DNA from: AC-32 sp963813435
Lineage (GTDB): Bacteria > Actinomycetota > Thermoleophilia > Gaiellales > Gaiellaceae
Assembly (NCBI GenBank): GCA_963813435.1
Contig: CAWEYY010000003.1
Coordinates: 558,001 to 622,000, forward strand
Reading direction: 5' to 3'
DNA length: 64,000 nt
Part shown: positions 24,705 through 32,018 of the stretch, in pieces
Numbering within the stretch: position 1 is the first letter of the stretch
Layout: every line of letters starts with the position of its first letter
Made by a program: the position numbers and the translations under genes
Notes under the pieces: generated by a model
Told to the model about the DNA's origin: nothing
Seen by the model: the letters and a program-made list of their open reading frames with translations, nothing else
Database searches by the model: none

Positions 24705-25649
24705 ATGCGCAGGCGCATGTCGGCGGTCTCCGAGAGCCTGAAGGGACGTCACTTCACCCGCGTCGCCGACTGGAGCGGCGAGGAGCTGCTGAGCGCACTC
24801 GACCTCGCCGACGACCTCAAGGAGCGCCAGCAGCGGCGCGAGGAGCACCACCTCCTCCCAGGCCGCACGCTCGGGATGATCTTCCAGAAGCCGTCGACGC
24901 GGACCCGCGTCTCGTTCGAGGTCGGGATCGCCCAGCTCGGAGGCCACGGCCTCTACCTCGCCGCCTCGGACCTCCAGCTCGGCCGCGGCGAGACGCTGCG
25001 CGACACGGCGACAGTGCTCTCGCGCTACCTCGACGGGCTGATGATCCGCACGTACGCCGACGCCGACGTCTACGAGCTCGCCCGCTACTCGACGATCCCG
25101 GTGATCAACGGCCTCACCGACGGCGCCCACCCGTGCCAGGCGCTCGCCGACGTGATGACGATCCGCGAGCGGCTCGGCCGGCTCGAAGGCGTGCGCGTGG
25201 CCTATCTCGGCGACGGGAACAACGTCTGCGCGTCGCTGATGGTCGCCGCGGCGAAGCTCGGGATGGAGTTCGTCGCCGCAACCCCGAAGGGGTACGAGCC
25301 GCACGAGAAGGCAATCGGGCTCGCCCGCGAGGCGGGTGGCGAGCCGGAGATCACCCACGACCCGCGCGAGGCCGCCCGCGGGGCCAACGTCCTCTACACC
25401 GACGTCTGGACGAGCATGGGCCAGGACGACGAGCGCGAGCAGCGCCTGCGCGACCTCGCCGGCTTCGGCATCGACGACGGGCTCGTCCGACTGGCCGACG
25501 AGAACGCGATCGTCCTGCACTGCCTCCCTGCCCACTACGGCGAAGAGATCACCGAGGACGTGCTCTACGGACCACAGTCGGCCGTCTGGGACCAGGCCGA
25601 GAACCGACTGCACTCGCAGAAGGCTCTCCTCGCGCTCGTGATTCCCTAG
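24705..25649 (+). CDS. argF: Ornithine carbamoyltransferase
   Basis: About 314 residues. Carbamoyl-phosphate site: FQKPSTRTRVSFEVG; further conserved motifs are DGAHPCQALAD (HPCQ), YLGDGNNVCASLM and HCLPAHYGEEI (HCLP). Catalyses carbamoyl phosphate + ornithine to citrulline; direction in vivo may be catabolic given the adjacent carbamate kinase. ATG 24705 and ATG 24717 are both possible. Related carbamoyltransferases acting on putrescine cannot be fully excluded. Confidence 0.93.
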   Translation: MRRRMSAVSESLKGRHFTRVADWSGEELLSALDLADDLKERQQRREEHHLLPGRTLGMIFQKPSTRTRVSFEVGIAQLGGHGLYLAASDLQLGRGETLRDTATVLSRYLDGLMIRTYADADVYELARYSTIPVINGLTDGAHPCQALADVMTIRERLGRLEGVRVAYLGDGNNVCASLMVAAAKLGMEFVAATPKGYEPHEKAIGLAREAGGEPEITHDPREAARGANVLYTDVWTSMGQDDEREQRLRDLAGFGIDDGLVRLADENAIVLHCLPAHYGEEITEDVLYGPQSAVWDQAENRLHSQKALLALVIP

Positions 25650-25661
25650 CGCCGGGGCGAG

Positions 25662-26360
25662 TTGCTTCCGCTCAAGGACAACGTCCCGACCCGGAGTTTC
25701 CCCGCGGTCACCGTCGGGCTGATCGCCGTGAACGTCGCCGTCTGGCTCTGGGAAGTGAGCGGCACGCCCGTCGACCTCGACGTGCTCCGCTACGGCTTCT
25801 ACCCGTGCGCGCTCCAGGGGCCGTGCGTCGCGCCCGCCTCCGAGGTCCACCATCTACCGTGGGTCGAGAGCGTCTTCACGTCGATGTTCATGCACGGGGG
25901 CTGGCTCCACCTGGGCGGAAACATGCTCTTCCTCTGGATCTTCGGGAACAACGTCGAGGACGCGCTCGGCCGCGTCCGCTTCCTGCTCTGGTACCTCGCG
26001 GCCGGGGTCGCGGCGGCGGCGCTGCAGACCGTTGTGACGCTCCACTTCACGGGCGCGGCCGGCGCGAGCATCCCGAACGTCGGCGCGTCGGGCGCGATCG
26101 CAGGCGTCCTCGGCGCGTACCTCATCCTCCTGCCCAGCGCGAAGGTGCTGACCCTCTTCGTCTACATCGTGCTCCCGATTCCCGCGATGCTGTTCCTCGC
26201 TTTCTGGTTCTTCTTCCAGATCTGGCTCGGGAGCTTCTCGATCCTGCAGCCGCAGGCCGGGGGCGGGGTCGCGTTCTTCGCCCACATCGGAGGCTTCGCC
26301 TTCGGAGCGCTGACCGTCCGCCTCGTCGCGAAGCGCGATCCGCTGCAGCCGGCCTGGTGA
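25662..26360 (+). CDS. Rhomboid-family intramembrane serine protease
   Basis: 232 residues, about six transmembrane helices. Catalytic Ser in GASGAIAGVLGAYL (about residue 147) and His in FAHIGGFAFGAL (about residue 207); HGGWLHLGGNMLFLWIFG is the conserved L1/TM2 segment. Cleaves transmembrane substrates within the membrane; substrate unknown. TTG start. Its stop overlaps a small membrane-protein start (GTGA). Confidence 0.93.
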   Translation: MLPLKDNVPTRSFPAVTVGLIAVNVAVWLWEVSGTPVDLDVLRYGFYPCALQGPCVAPASEVHHLPWVESVFTSMFMHGGWLHLGGNMLFLWIFGNNVEDALGRVRFLLWYLAAGVAAAALQTVVTLHFTGAAGASIPNVGASGAIAGVLGAYLILLPSAKVLTLFVYIVLPIPAMLFLAFWFFFQIWLGSFSILQPQAGGGVAFFAHIGGFAFGALTVRLVAKRDPLQPAW

Positions 26361-26449
26361 GCTCGACCGCGCTCACGTGGGTCGCCGTCGCCGCCGGGAT
26401 CGTCGGCCTCGTCGTCGTGCTGCTGTTCCTGTTCGGCCCCCGTGACTAG
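26357..26449 (+). CDS. Small single-pass membrane protein, 30 aa
   Basis: GTG 26357 overlaps the rhomboid stop by 4 nt. Starts VSSTALTWVAVAAGIVG and ends LLFLFGPRD: one hydrophobic helix and a short charged tail. The overlap and composition favour real translation. Unknown role; possibly a partner of the protease. Confidence 0.5.
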   Translation: MSSTALTWVAVAAGIVGLVVVLLFLFGPRD

Positions 26450-26483
26450 GAATTTGACGGAAGCGTGGTTCGTTCTTTCGGGC

Positions 26484-26729
26484 ATGACCATGAACATCGA
26501 TCAGATCAAGTCGGAGATCGACAGCGCGACCGAGCGCCGCGCCGAGCTCTGGCATCTCCTTTCCCAAGGCCACGACCCTGCGCTCGCAACCGAGCTGCAT
26601 GAGCTCGAGGAGCGCCTCGCGGCGCTCTGGGACGAGCACCGCGCCCTGAAGGCCCGCGCCCGCTTCGGCGACCGCGACGAGATCATCAGGCGCGCCCGGC
26701 ACGAGGAACGCCTGGCGCGAGCGGCCTAA
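26484..26729 (+). CDS. Small helical protein, 81 aa, unknown
   Basis: Begins MTMNIDQIKSEIDSATERR; very rich in Ala, Glu, Arg and Leu with heptad-like spacing (LHELEERLAALWDEHRALKA), so probably an antiparallel coiled coil. No known family. ATG 26490 is an alternative start. A strong hairpin follows its stop. Confidence 0.65.
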   Translation: MTMNIDQIKSEIDSATERRAELWHLLSQGHDPALATELHELEERLAALWDEHRALKARARFGDRDEIIRRARHEERLARAA

Positions 26730-26751
26730 CCGCTTCCTCTCCTCCGTGAAC

Positions 26752-26785
26752 GAGAAGCCGGCGGAACCAGCACCGCCGGCTTCTC
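26752..26785 (+). terminator. Strong terminator-like hairpin
   Basis: A 13-bp perfect stem, GAGAAGCCGGCGG with its complement, and an 8-nt loop, 22 nt after the 81-aa gene. There is no run of T afterwards, as is common in high-GC actinobacteria. Confidence 0.7.
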
Positions 26786-26833
26786 CGCCTTCCGGCTCGT
26801 CGGGCCGGCAGGACCGACCCCTAGGATCGGAGC

Positions 26834-27793
26834 GTGGCCGCCTCCGCCGAAGCGGGAATCGTCCATCTCCGCCTGATCGTTCCGAGGGACAGGAGCCCGC
26901 GGGTGCTCGAGGTGCTGGGGGCGGCTCGGGCCGTGATCAACGTCGTCAGCGTCCCGGGCGCATCGATCAAGCCCGAAGGCGACCTCGTCCTGTGCGACGT
27001 GGCGCGGGAGGAGGCGAGCGTCGTCGTCGCCGAGCTTCGCGGACTGGGGCTCGAGCACAACGGGTCGATCTCCATCGACGCGGTCGATTCAATGATCTCG
27101 ACGGACGCAACCCGCGCGGCGCTCGCGGCAGCAGGTTCGCCGGCCGACGCGGTCATCTGGGAGGAGGTCGAGGCGCGAACCTCCGAGAGCGCCGACCTCT
27201 CGGTCAGCTTTCTCGCGTTCATGGTGCTCGCCACGCTGATCGCCGCGGTGGGCATCCTCACCGACTCGCAGATCCTGATCATCGGCGCGATGGTCGTAGG
27301 GCCCGAGTTCGGGCCGCTGGCCGGTCTCTGCGTCGCTCTCGTCCAGCGCCGCACCGAGCTGGCGCTGCGCTCGGCGACAGCACTCGCGGTGGGGTTTCCG
27401 ACAGCGATCGCCCTGACGTTCCTGCTCGTCGTGCTCCTCCGCGCAACGGGTCCGGCGCCGGACGCGATCGCAGCCCAGGGCCGGCCGGCCACGTTCTTCA
27501 TCTCCCACCCGAGCACGTTCTCCGTGCTGGTCGCGCTGTTCGCGGGCGTCGCCGGGATGCTGTCCCTGACGACGGCCAAGTCGGGCGCGCTGATCGGCGT
27601 GCTCATCTCGGTGACGACGATTCCCGCCGCGGCAAACGTCGGCGTGGCGGCGGCGTACGCCGACTGGCACGAGGTCAGAGGAGCCTTCTCGCAGCTCGTG
27701 CTCAACCTCGCCTGCCTCATCGTCGCGGGCGTGGCGACGCTGGCGGCCCAGCGCATCGCGTTCGAGCACCGCGTCCGTCGATCCGAGGCTTGA
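26834..27793 (+). CDS. DUF389 family membrane protein
   Basis: 319 residues: a cytoplasmic ACT-like N-terminal region (about 1-100) followed by about six helices. The family core is SFLAFMVLATLIAAVGIL and ILIIGAMVVGPEFGPLAGL. Function of DUF389 is unknown. GTG start with TAGGAT exactly 6 nt upstream, a leaderless-type arrangement. Last gene before the tRNA. Confidence 0.85.
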   Translation: MAASAEAGIVHLRLIVPRDRSPRVLEVLGAARAVINVVSVPGASIKPEGDLVLCDVAREEASVVVAELRGLGLEHNGSISIDAVDSMISTDATRAALAAAGSPADAVIWEEVEARTSESADLSVSFLAFMVLATLIAAVGILTDSQILIIGAMVVGPEFGPLAGLCVALVQRRTELALRSATALAVGFPTAIALTFLLVVLLRATGPAPDAIAAQGRPATFFISHPSTFSVLVALFAGVAGMLSLTTAKSGALIGVLISVTTIPAAANVGVAAAYADWHEVRGAFSQLVLNLACLIVAGVATLAAQRIAFEHRVRRSEA

Positions 27794-27836
27794 CGGCCTC
27801 CGGCTCGCCTCTCTCGTCTCTACACTTGAAGCGCCC

Positions 27837-27909
27837 GGGGCGTTAGCTCAGCTGGGAGAGCGCCGGCTTTGCAAGCCGGAGGTCACCGGTTCGATCCCGG
27901 TACGCTCCA
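27837..27909 (+). tRNA. tRNA-Ala (anticodon TGC)
   Basis: 73 nt, no encoded CCA. Acceptor GGGGCGT pairs with ACGCTCC (one G-T), D arm GCTCAGCTGGGAGAGC, anticodon stem CCGGC/GCCGG around CTTTGCAAG with TGC, T arm with GGTTCGATCC. TACACT lies upstream at the expected -10 position. Its 3' end is the left attachment site of the following island. Confidence 0.97.
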
Positions 27910-27912
27910 CTC
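27869..27912. repeat. Island left attachment site (tRNA 3' end)
   Basis: The last 41 nt of tRNA-Ala plus 3 nt. Matches 47183-47226 at 41 of 44 positions, in direct orientation. Confidence 0.8.
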
Positions 27913-27934
27913 GCCGCAAACACCTGCAAACGGG

Positions 27935-28148
27935 CTACTTTTGGCCCCTTCGCGGGCTAGGCGCTGGCCGCCCCGCCGGCCGCATTGGGGCCTTTTGGGG
28001 GACACTAGATTCACGCGCCTTGCGGATTTCGGCCTCTGCGGACACCTTCTTGCGGCCCCGTTAGCTCGTCAATCACGTGCCCGTAGGTCTGCAAGCGTCA
28101 TGAGTGGGGAGTGCCTAAGCTGCTCCGCCACTTCAAGCGGTCCCTTAC
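27935..28148 (-). pseudogene. Tyrosine integrase, degenerate C-terminus
   Basis: Read across at least two frame changes, this gives PLEVAEQLRHSPLMTL, then TYGHVIDELTG, then KKVSAEAEIRKARESS and a stop at 27935. These match the last catalytic box of phage integrases (GHSPxMTLxTYGHV with the nucleophile Tyr) and their C-terminal tail. The rest of the gene is gone; the cupin-rhodanese pair abuts it. It supports integrase-mediated capture of the island at the tRNA. Confidence 0.75.
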
Positions 28149-28150
28149 GC

Positions 28151-28513
28151 CTATTCAGCAGCAGATTGATTGTTCTCAACGATCTTCAGGACCGCCTCGT
28201 AGCCGCCGCCGTTGATCACCTTGAAGCCGTTGCGCTCAAGGATGTCCCGGGCCTTGCCGGCGCGACCGCCGGTCTTGCAATAGGTCACGATCGTCCTGTC
28301 GCGCGGCAGTTCGTCCAGGTGGCGCTTGAGAACCAGCATGTCGATGTTCTTCGCCCCCGGCACCATCGCCTTCTTCGCCTCCAGGGCAAGGCGGACGTCG
28401 AGGATGCAGGCACCGTTGCTGATGGCTTCGGCGACCTCGCTCTCGGGACTGATCGACCTCGTCCCGGATCCCAGGAAGTGCTTGTCGAAGAATCTCTCGA
28501 GCCACTCAAGCAT
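28151..28513 (-). CDS. Single-domain rhodanese
   Basis: 120 residues. ILDVRLALEAKKAMVPGAKN is the N-terminal half; the active-site loop is TYCKTGGRAG with catalytic Cys. Rhodaneses carry sulfane sulfur as a persulfide. ATG 28513 is preceded by AGGAGG 7 nt upstream. The open frame continues upstream into the cupin gene, but only because that gene appears frameshifted. GC content is visibly lower than elsewhere in the window. Second gene of the box 1 unit. Confidence 0.85.
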   Translation of the reverse strand: MLEWLERFFDKHFLGSGTRSISPESEVAEAISNGACILDVRLALEAKKAMVPGAKNIDMLVLKRHLDELPRDRTIVTYCKTGGRAGKARDILERNGFKVINGGGYEAVLKIVENNQSAAE

Positions 28514-28653
28514 CTGGGGCCTCCTATCGAACCGATCTCTCCTGAAAGGAGCTGACAAATAGAACCGCGGCGGGGCCTGCCAATCCGGACAAGCCCCGCC
28601 CCAGCACAGCGGGCCGAACCCTGACAACCGCGGTCGGTTGACGGCTCCGACCC

Positions 28654-29047
28654 CTACGCCTGCGCCTGCTTGGCCGTAAGCTCCTCGATGATCTGCGGCC
28701 TGCGCTGCCAGGGCGCCAGCACCGCTGAACTGGATGATCTCGGCCCCTTCCTCTGAGATGAAGTTGTGCGGAGCCGGCCAGTAGCACACGTCGCCGGCCT
28801 TGCAGACGTCAGTGGTCCCGTCCTTGTAGATGACCTTCAGCGTGCCGCTGATGATGTAGGCGTGGTGTGGAACCCCGCACAGGCCGTCCGGCAATGGCGC
28901 CAGCAGCTGCGTGAAGTCAGTGCCCGGGGCGAAGATGTGGTAGGCGCACTGCATGTCGCCCCAGACTTCCTGCCAGATCTCGAGGCCCGGGGTGTTCTGG
29001 GTGACGAAGTCGTCAACCGGTTCCATATCCGTCAACTGGCTTCTCAT
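28654..29047 (-). CDS. Cupin-domain protein (apparent frameshift near 3' end)
   Basis: About 130 residues. The cupin barrel is seen in VPHHAYIISGTLKVIYKDGT and AGDVCYWPAPHNFISEEGAE, with His and Glu metal ligands. ATG 29047 follows AAGGAG. After ALAAQA the frame shifts: an alternative frame gives QIIEELTAKQAQA and a stop at 28654, which is the natural end, while the uninterrupted frame fuses it to the rhodanese through a low-complexity stretch. The total length is 3n+1, consistent with a single extra base near 28690. Whether this is a real mutation or a sequence error is not known. Confidence 0.75.
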
Positions 29048-29130
29048 GGTTTCGCTCCTTCTTCTGGCTCACCCGACCGGCGGTGATGCCGACTTGTTCA
29101 AAGCCAGGCCCGGTCGCCTGGACAAACCTG

Positions 29131-29197
29131 TGCCAGGAGCGTCGCAGCCGCGGACTCACGGCGACAGCGATGGCAGGGAAATCACCTAGGTGAATCT
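29131..29197 (-). promoter_or_regulatory. Palindromic box 1 promoter (cupin-rhodanese)
   Basis: Core TCACCTAGGTGA centred at 29187.5; outer arms have one mismatch each to GAATCACC/GGTGATTC. The 44 bp downstream on the minus strand resemble the other four boxes, ending in CTGCGACGCT where the others have GTGCGATGCT. No start codon follows at the position used in the other units; the predicted transcript start near 29131 leaves an 84-nt leader before the cupin ATG. Confidence 0.65.
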
Positions 29198-29490
29198 GAT
29201 CGCCGAGGAAACGGTCGGGTGGGCGAGCCTGGTCGCGCGCACGTCGCTCCACTGTCGAGAAGGCGAGCGCTCCCGTCGCTGCAGCGAGCAGCGGGGGTGC
29301 CAAAAGCTGTGCCGAACGGTGACGCCAGCTCCCACTGGGAAACCGGCTTCGACCCAACGAAGCCGACGAGGATGCTGAGTCCAACGACTGCGCCGACCCC
29401 AACCGCCACCCAGCCAGAGCACCGTCCGGCGGCTCAGTTTGGGTTGATCTGTGGAAACGCTGGCCCCGGCAACACCCCAGACCTGCAACG
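29182..29490 (-). pseudogene. Possible decayed small membrane protein
   Basis: Three frames in succession give membrane-protein-like text: SRRTVLWLGGGW, then VGVGAVVGLSILVGFVGSKP, then LLAAATGALAFSTVERRARD. Joined, they would make a two-helix protein of about 90 residues ending near the box 1 palindrome. No single frame keeps the pattern, so this is at most a remnant. Confidence 0.3.
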
Positions 29491-29498
29491 TGTGGACG

Positions 29499-30422
29499 CT
29501 ACGCCTGCCGGTCGCGTGAGCGAGAGCGGCGCTCGTAAAGTGTGGCGTTGAGAACCGCGGCTCCGACGATCACGCGCCCGACCAGGAAGAAGGCAAGCAA
29601 AAGGGTGGCCGCGGTCCCGAGCGCGCCGTAGGTGCTCGTCTTCGTCTCGATCAGGCTGCCGAGGATGAGGATGTTGAAGAGCACCACGCCACAGAAGCCG
29701 ATCGCGTAGAAGAGCGAACCCGGGATCAGGTCGGTCCAGCGGGCGTTCGAGTGGGGCACTTCGAGGGAGATGATCAGCCAGAGCCCTCCGAGGGCGAACA
29801 CGAAGGCAGCGAGTGTGAAGATGCCCCCGATCAGCGTCTGATGGCTCACCGCGCCCACGCCCAGGCCGAGCAGAAGCTGGCCGAAGAGGGCGGCGGCGAA
29901 GATCACGAGGGAGCGGGAACGCACCTTGACCGAGGCCGCCGATCGCTCCCAGGCGAGAGAGTGCGTGATCGCAACTGCCCGCAGGAAGACTCTCGTCGCG
30001 TAGACGAGCACGAAGAACGAGGTGAGGGCGACCCACCAGCTCGAGCTCCCCGAGGCGCTGCTCGCGACCTGCTTCGTGACGACCCCGGCCAGACCGACCG
30101 AGCTCGTGATTGCCTGCGTCTCGATGCCGAGCGCGCTTGTCAGCAGCCCGAGGCCAGAGACCACGAAGAAGGCGAGCGGCAGCGCGAACACGAACAGGCG
30201 GTAGGAGAGCGCCCCGGAGAGCATGCTGCCGCCGATCTCGGAGTCTCGCTCGATCGTCTCGAAGGTCGCATCGAGCGCCGCCGATCGTCTGCGCGCCGCT
30301 TCGATCCAGCCCTTGAGCGCACGCGCCTGCTCGGCCCAGAGCGTCAGTCGCCGCAGCAGCGTCCGCCGTGGTGGCGGCAACTTCATCTGCGCAGAGTCGT
30401 GACCGTGAGGAGAAGAGGTCAT
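29499..30422 (-). CDS. YihY/BrkB (former RNase BN) family membrane protein 2
   Basis: 307 residues with about six transmembrane helices. Conserved start SGALSYRLFVFALPLAFFVV (YihY-type first helix) and the later FFVLVYATRVFLRAVAI and TDLIPGSLFYAIGF. The family is widespread and functionally unsettled; the older RNase BN assignment is not supported for it. ATG 30422 chosen; it lies 8 nt after the preceding BrkB gene. Part of the box 2 unit. Confidence 0.8.
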   Translation of the reverse strand: MTSSPHGHDSAQMKLPPPRRTLLRRLTLWAEQARALKGWIEAARRRSAALDATFETIERDSEIGGSMLSGALSYRLFVFALPLAFFVVSGLGLLTSALGIETQAITSSVGLAGVVTKQVASSASGSSSWWVALTSFFVLVYATRVFLRAVAITHSLAWERSAASVKVRSRSLVIFAAALFGQLLLGLGVGAVSHQTLIGGIFTLAAFVFALGGLWLIISLEVPHSNARWTDLIPGSLFYAIGFCGVVLFNILILGSLIETKTSTYGALGTAATLLLAFFLVGRVIVGAAVLNATLYERRSRSRDRQA

Positions 30423-30430
30423 CCTGCCCC

Positions 30431-31321
30431 TCAGGAGGCGAGGACCTTCTGCTCGGCGCTTGGGGTTGCGTCGCGGAGTTGCCGCTCGCTCTGCCGCCAG
30501 CTGGCCCAGACGGGCGAGAAGACCGCGCAGACCAGCGACATCGTGATCATGATGAAGATCCAGCCGATCATCGTGATGACGACGCCGAAGGAGCCGAACG
30601 CGTCTCCGTTGGCGTTCAACGTTGCCGGCATGAAGAAGGGCACGGTCGCGGTTGCGCCGCCGAGGACGACGGTGGCAAGCAGGGCGCCGGGGAGCAGGGC
30701 GCGCAAGCCCACCGCTCGGTGAAGGAGGAAGCGCGGCACCCAGAGCCAGAAGACCGTCGACCCTACGAGCCAGGCAGGCAGGAAAACCAACCAGCCGGCA
30801 GCACGGAACTCCGCGCCGGCGGCGACCACGAGAGCGACGGCGCCGGTGATGACGAAGAAGAAGATCGCGAACAGCCCCTGGTCGGCTGCCGACCCGACCG
30901 TTACTCGCCAGGCACGGGCGTACACGTCCCGGTAGATCTGGCCAATTCCGATGCCCCAGATGAGGAAGCTGATCACGACCGTGATGGTCGCCGCGAGCCT
31001 GTTCGAGGAGGCGCTGCCGAAGGTGTCGTGGACGAGGGTGGCGGTGGCCCCGTTCAGCTTCAGGTGGGTGACCAGACGCTCGGCGAAGGAATTCGTGTCG
31101 CTTCCCGAGGAGTGGAACAAGGCGACGGCCACGAGTGCGGCCGGCAGGACCGACAGCGTCGAATAGACGGTCGCAGCACAACCCGAGTTGCGACTGGCCG
31201 CGAAGTAGGCGCGGACCCACTGCAGCGAGAGCCGCCCCAACCGTGTGTCGGCGCGGCCGCTGAGCCAGTCCTGCACCGCCTTGATCCGGCCATGTGGCGC
31301 CGCTTGTTCGACATCGCTCAT
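30431..31321 (-). CDS. YihY/BrkB family membrane protein 1
   Basis: 296 residues, about six helices. CAATVYSTLSVLPAALVAVA is the first helix; FLIWGIGIGQIYRDVYARAW and LLPGALLATVVLGGATATV are family-like. Distinct in sequence from the neighbour at 29499, so an old duplication or two subfamilies. ATG 31321 (MSDVEQAAP) is preferred; 31351 is possible. Second or third gene of the box 2 unit. Confidence 0.75.
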   Translation of the reverse strand: MSDVEQAAPHGRIKAVQDWLSGRADTRLGRLSLQWVRAYFAASRNSGCAATVYSTLSVLPAALVAVALFHSSGSDTNSFAERLVTHLKLNGATATLVHDTFGSASSNRLAATITVVISFLIWGIGIGQIYRDVYARAWRVTVGSAADQGLFAIFFFVITGAVALVVAAGAEFRAAGWLVFLPAWLVGSTVFWLWVPRFLLHRAVGLRALLPGALLATVVLGGATATVPFFMPATLNANGDAFGSFGVVITMIGWIFIMITMSLVCAVFSPVWASWRQSERQLRDATPSAEQKVLAS

Positions 31322-31398
31322 GGGTTCCACCGTTCGGGTTCCACCGTTCACACCTCCGGTCCGCGCGCGCGGTTCGGTAACGATCGTGGGCCGCGTAC

Positions 31399-31479
31399 CT
31401 ATCGACGCGGTCCCGGGCGTCCCGGTCCGGGTCCGGGCTTCGGCCCCGGCCCGAGTGGACCTCTTGGTCCTCTTGGCAC
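31399..31479 (-). CDS. Gly/Pro/Arg-rich 26-aa peptide
   Basis: GTG 31479 is preceded by AAGGAGGTGA, a full match to the anti-Shine-Dalgarno sequence, at good spacing. The peptide begins VPRGPRGPLGPGPKPGPG and ends RRR-like after PGRPG; it is collagen-like in its G-P periodicity. The strong ribosome binding site is the main support. Between a small membrane-protein gene and a BrkB gene in the box 2 unit. Confidence 0.45.
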   Translation of the reverse strand: MPRGPRGPLGPGPKPGPGPGRPGPRR

Positions 31480-31518
31480 TGGTCTCACCTCCTTGGAAAC
31501 GTTGTTGGGTGCGGCAGA

Positions 31519-31562
31519 GTCACACCGAGTTGTGCTCCGCTGGTCGGGGCACTCGGTGTGAC
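31519..31562 (-). terminator. 12-bp hairpin after small membrane-protein gene
   Basis: GTCACACCGAGT (31519-31530) and ACTCGGTGTGAC (31551-31562) form a perfect stem with a 20-nt loop, 10 nt after the 59-aa gene stop. No U-tract. It may attenuate transcription into the BrkB genes. Confidence 0.5.
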
Positions 31563-31571
31563 CCATCGTTC

Positions 31572-31751
31572 CTAGACGGACGCTGCCGTTGTTTCATCCG
31601 ACCTCATGAAGGCGCCGAAGAGCCAGAGGAACGGGAAGAAGATCCCGAAGAAGAACATCCAGCCGTGTCCGTTCCGGAGCGTCATGAACCCGAGGGTGAA
31701 CAGCAGGATCAGGTACAGAAAGATGCCGCCGATTCCGATTCCCCACCACAT
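31572..31751 (-). CDS. Small two-helix membrane protein, 59 aa
   Basis: Begins MWWGIGIGGIFLYLILLFTL and has a second helix, WMFFFGIFFPFLWLFGAFM, with a short polar C-terminus. AAGGAGG lies 7 nt upstream of the ATG. No known family. It overlaps, in another frame, a leaderless leader ORF that begins at the box 2 transcription start. Confidence 0.7.
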   Translation of the reverse strand: MWWGIGIGGIFLYLILLFTLGFMTLRNGHGWMFFFGIFFPFLWLFGAFMRSDETTAASV

Positions 31752-31810
31752 GGTGCCCTCCTTGTTGAGTCTTGTGGAAGGGTGCTTTCCCCTTCCTTGC
31801 GATTAGCCAT
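31709..31810 (-). CDS. Leaderless leader ORF, 33 aa (box 2)
   Basis: ATG 31810 lies 6 nt after the -10-like GATGCT of box 2 and begins MANRKEGESTLPQD. The first codons match those at boxes 4 and 5 (ATGGC-AAT). It overlaps the 59-aa gene start, so translating it would pass ribosomes over that gene's initiation site. Coding status rests on the conserved start and spacing. Confidence 0.35.
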   Translation of the reverse strand: MANRKEGESTLPQDSTRRAPCGGESESAASFCT

Positions 31811-31875
31811 GCCTCGAGCATCGCACCCGCCCTCTTAGCTCGCCCACGATCGCCGGTGAATCACCTAGGTGATTC
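31810..31875 (-). promoter_or_regulatory. Palindromic box 2 promoter (BrkB unit, also upstream of LAL regulator)
   Basis: Perfect 18-bp palindrome GAATCACCTAGGTGATTC at 31858-31875. On the minus strand it is followed by the conserved segment GAGGGCGGGTGCGATGCTCG and ATG 31810, 56.5 bp from the palindrome centre. The same palindrome also lies 152 bp upstream of the divergent LAL regulator gene. Confidence 0.75.
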
Positions 31876-31896
31876 CGCTTCGCCCAGTAGGTCGAG
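31861..31896 (-). repeat. Inverted copy of the LAL gene 3' end
   Basis: Read on the minus strand, these 36 nt match the last 36 nt of the LAL gene (34263-34298) at 32 positions and encode GEAESPR-stop against DEADSPR-stop. Similarity continues through the adjacent promoter segment at about 45 of 54 positions. The LAL gene is therefore flanked by inverted copies of about 90 bp. Confidence 0.75.
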
Positions 31897-32018
31897 GGCG
31901 GCCTCGCGCACAAAGTGGTCTCGATCGTCGCTCGGAGGCTTGGTCACGATCGGTTGCAACGACTTCGAGGAGCTGTCGACCGGGGCTCCCTCGACAGCCG
32001 TGGAAGAATTGGCTGCAA

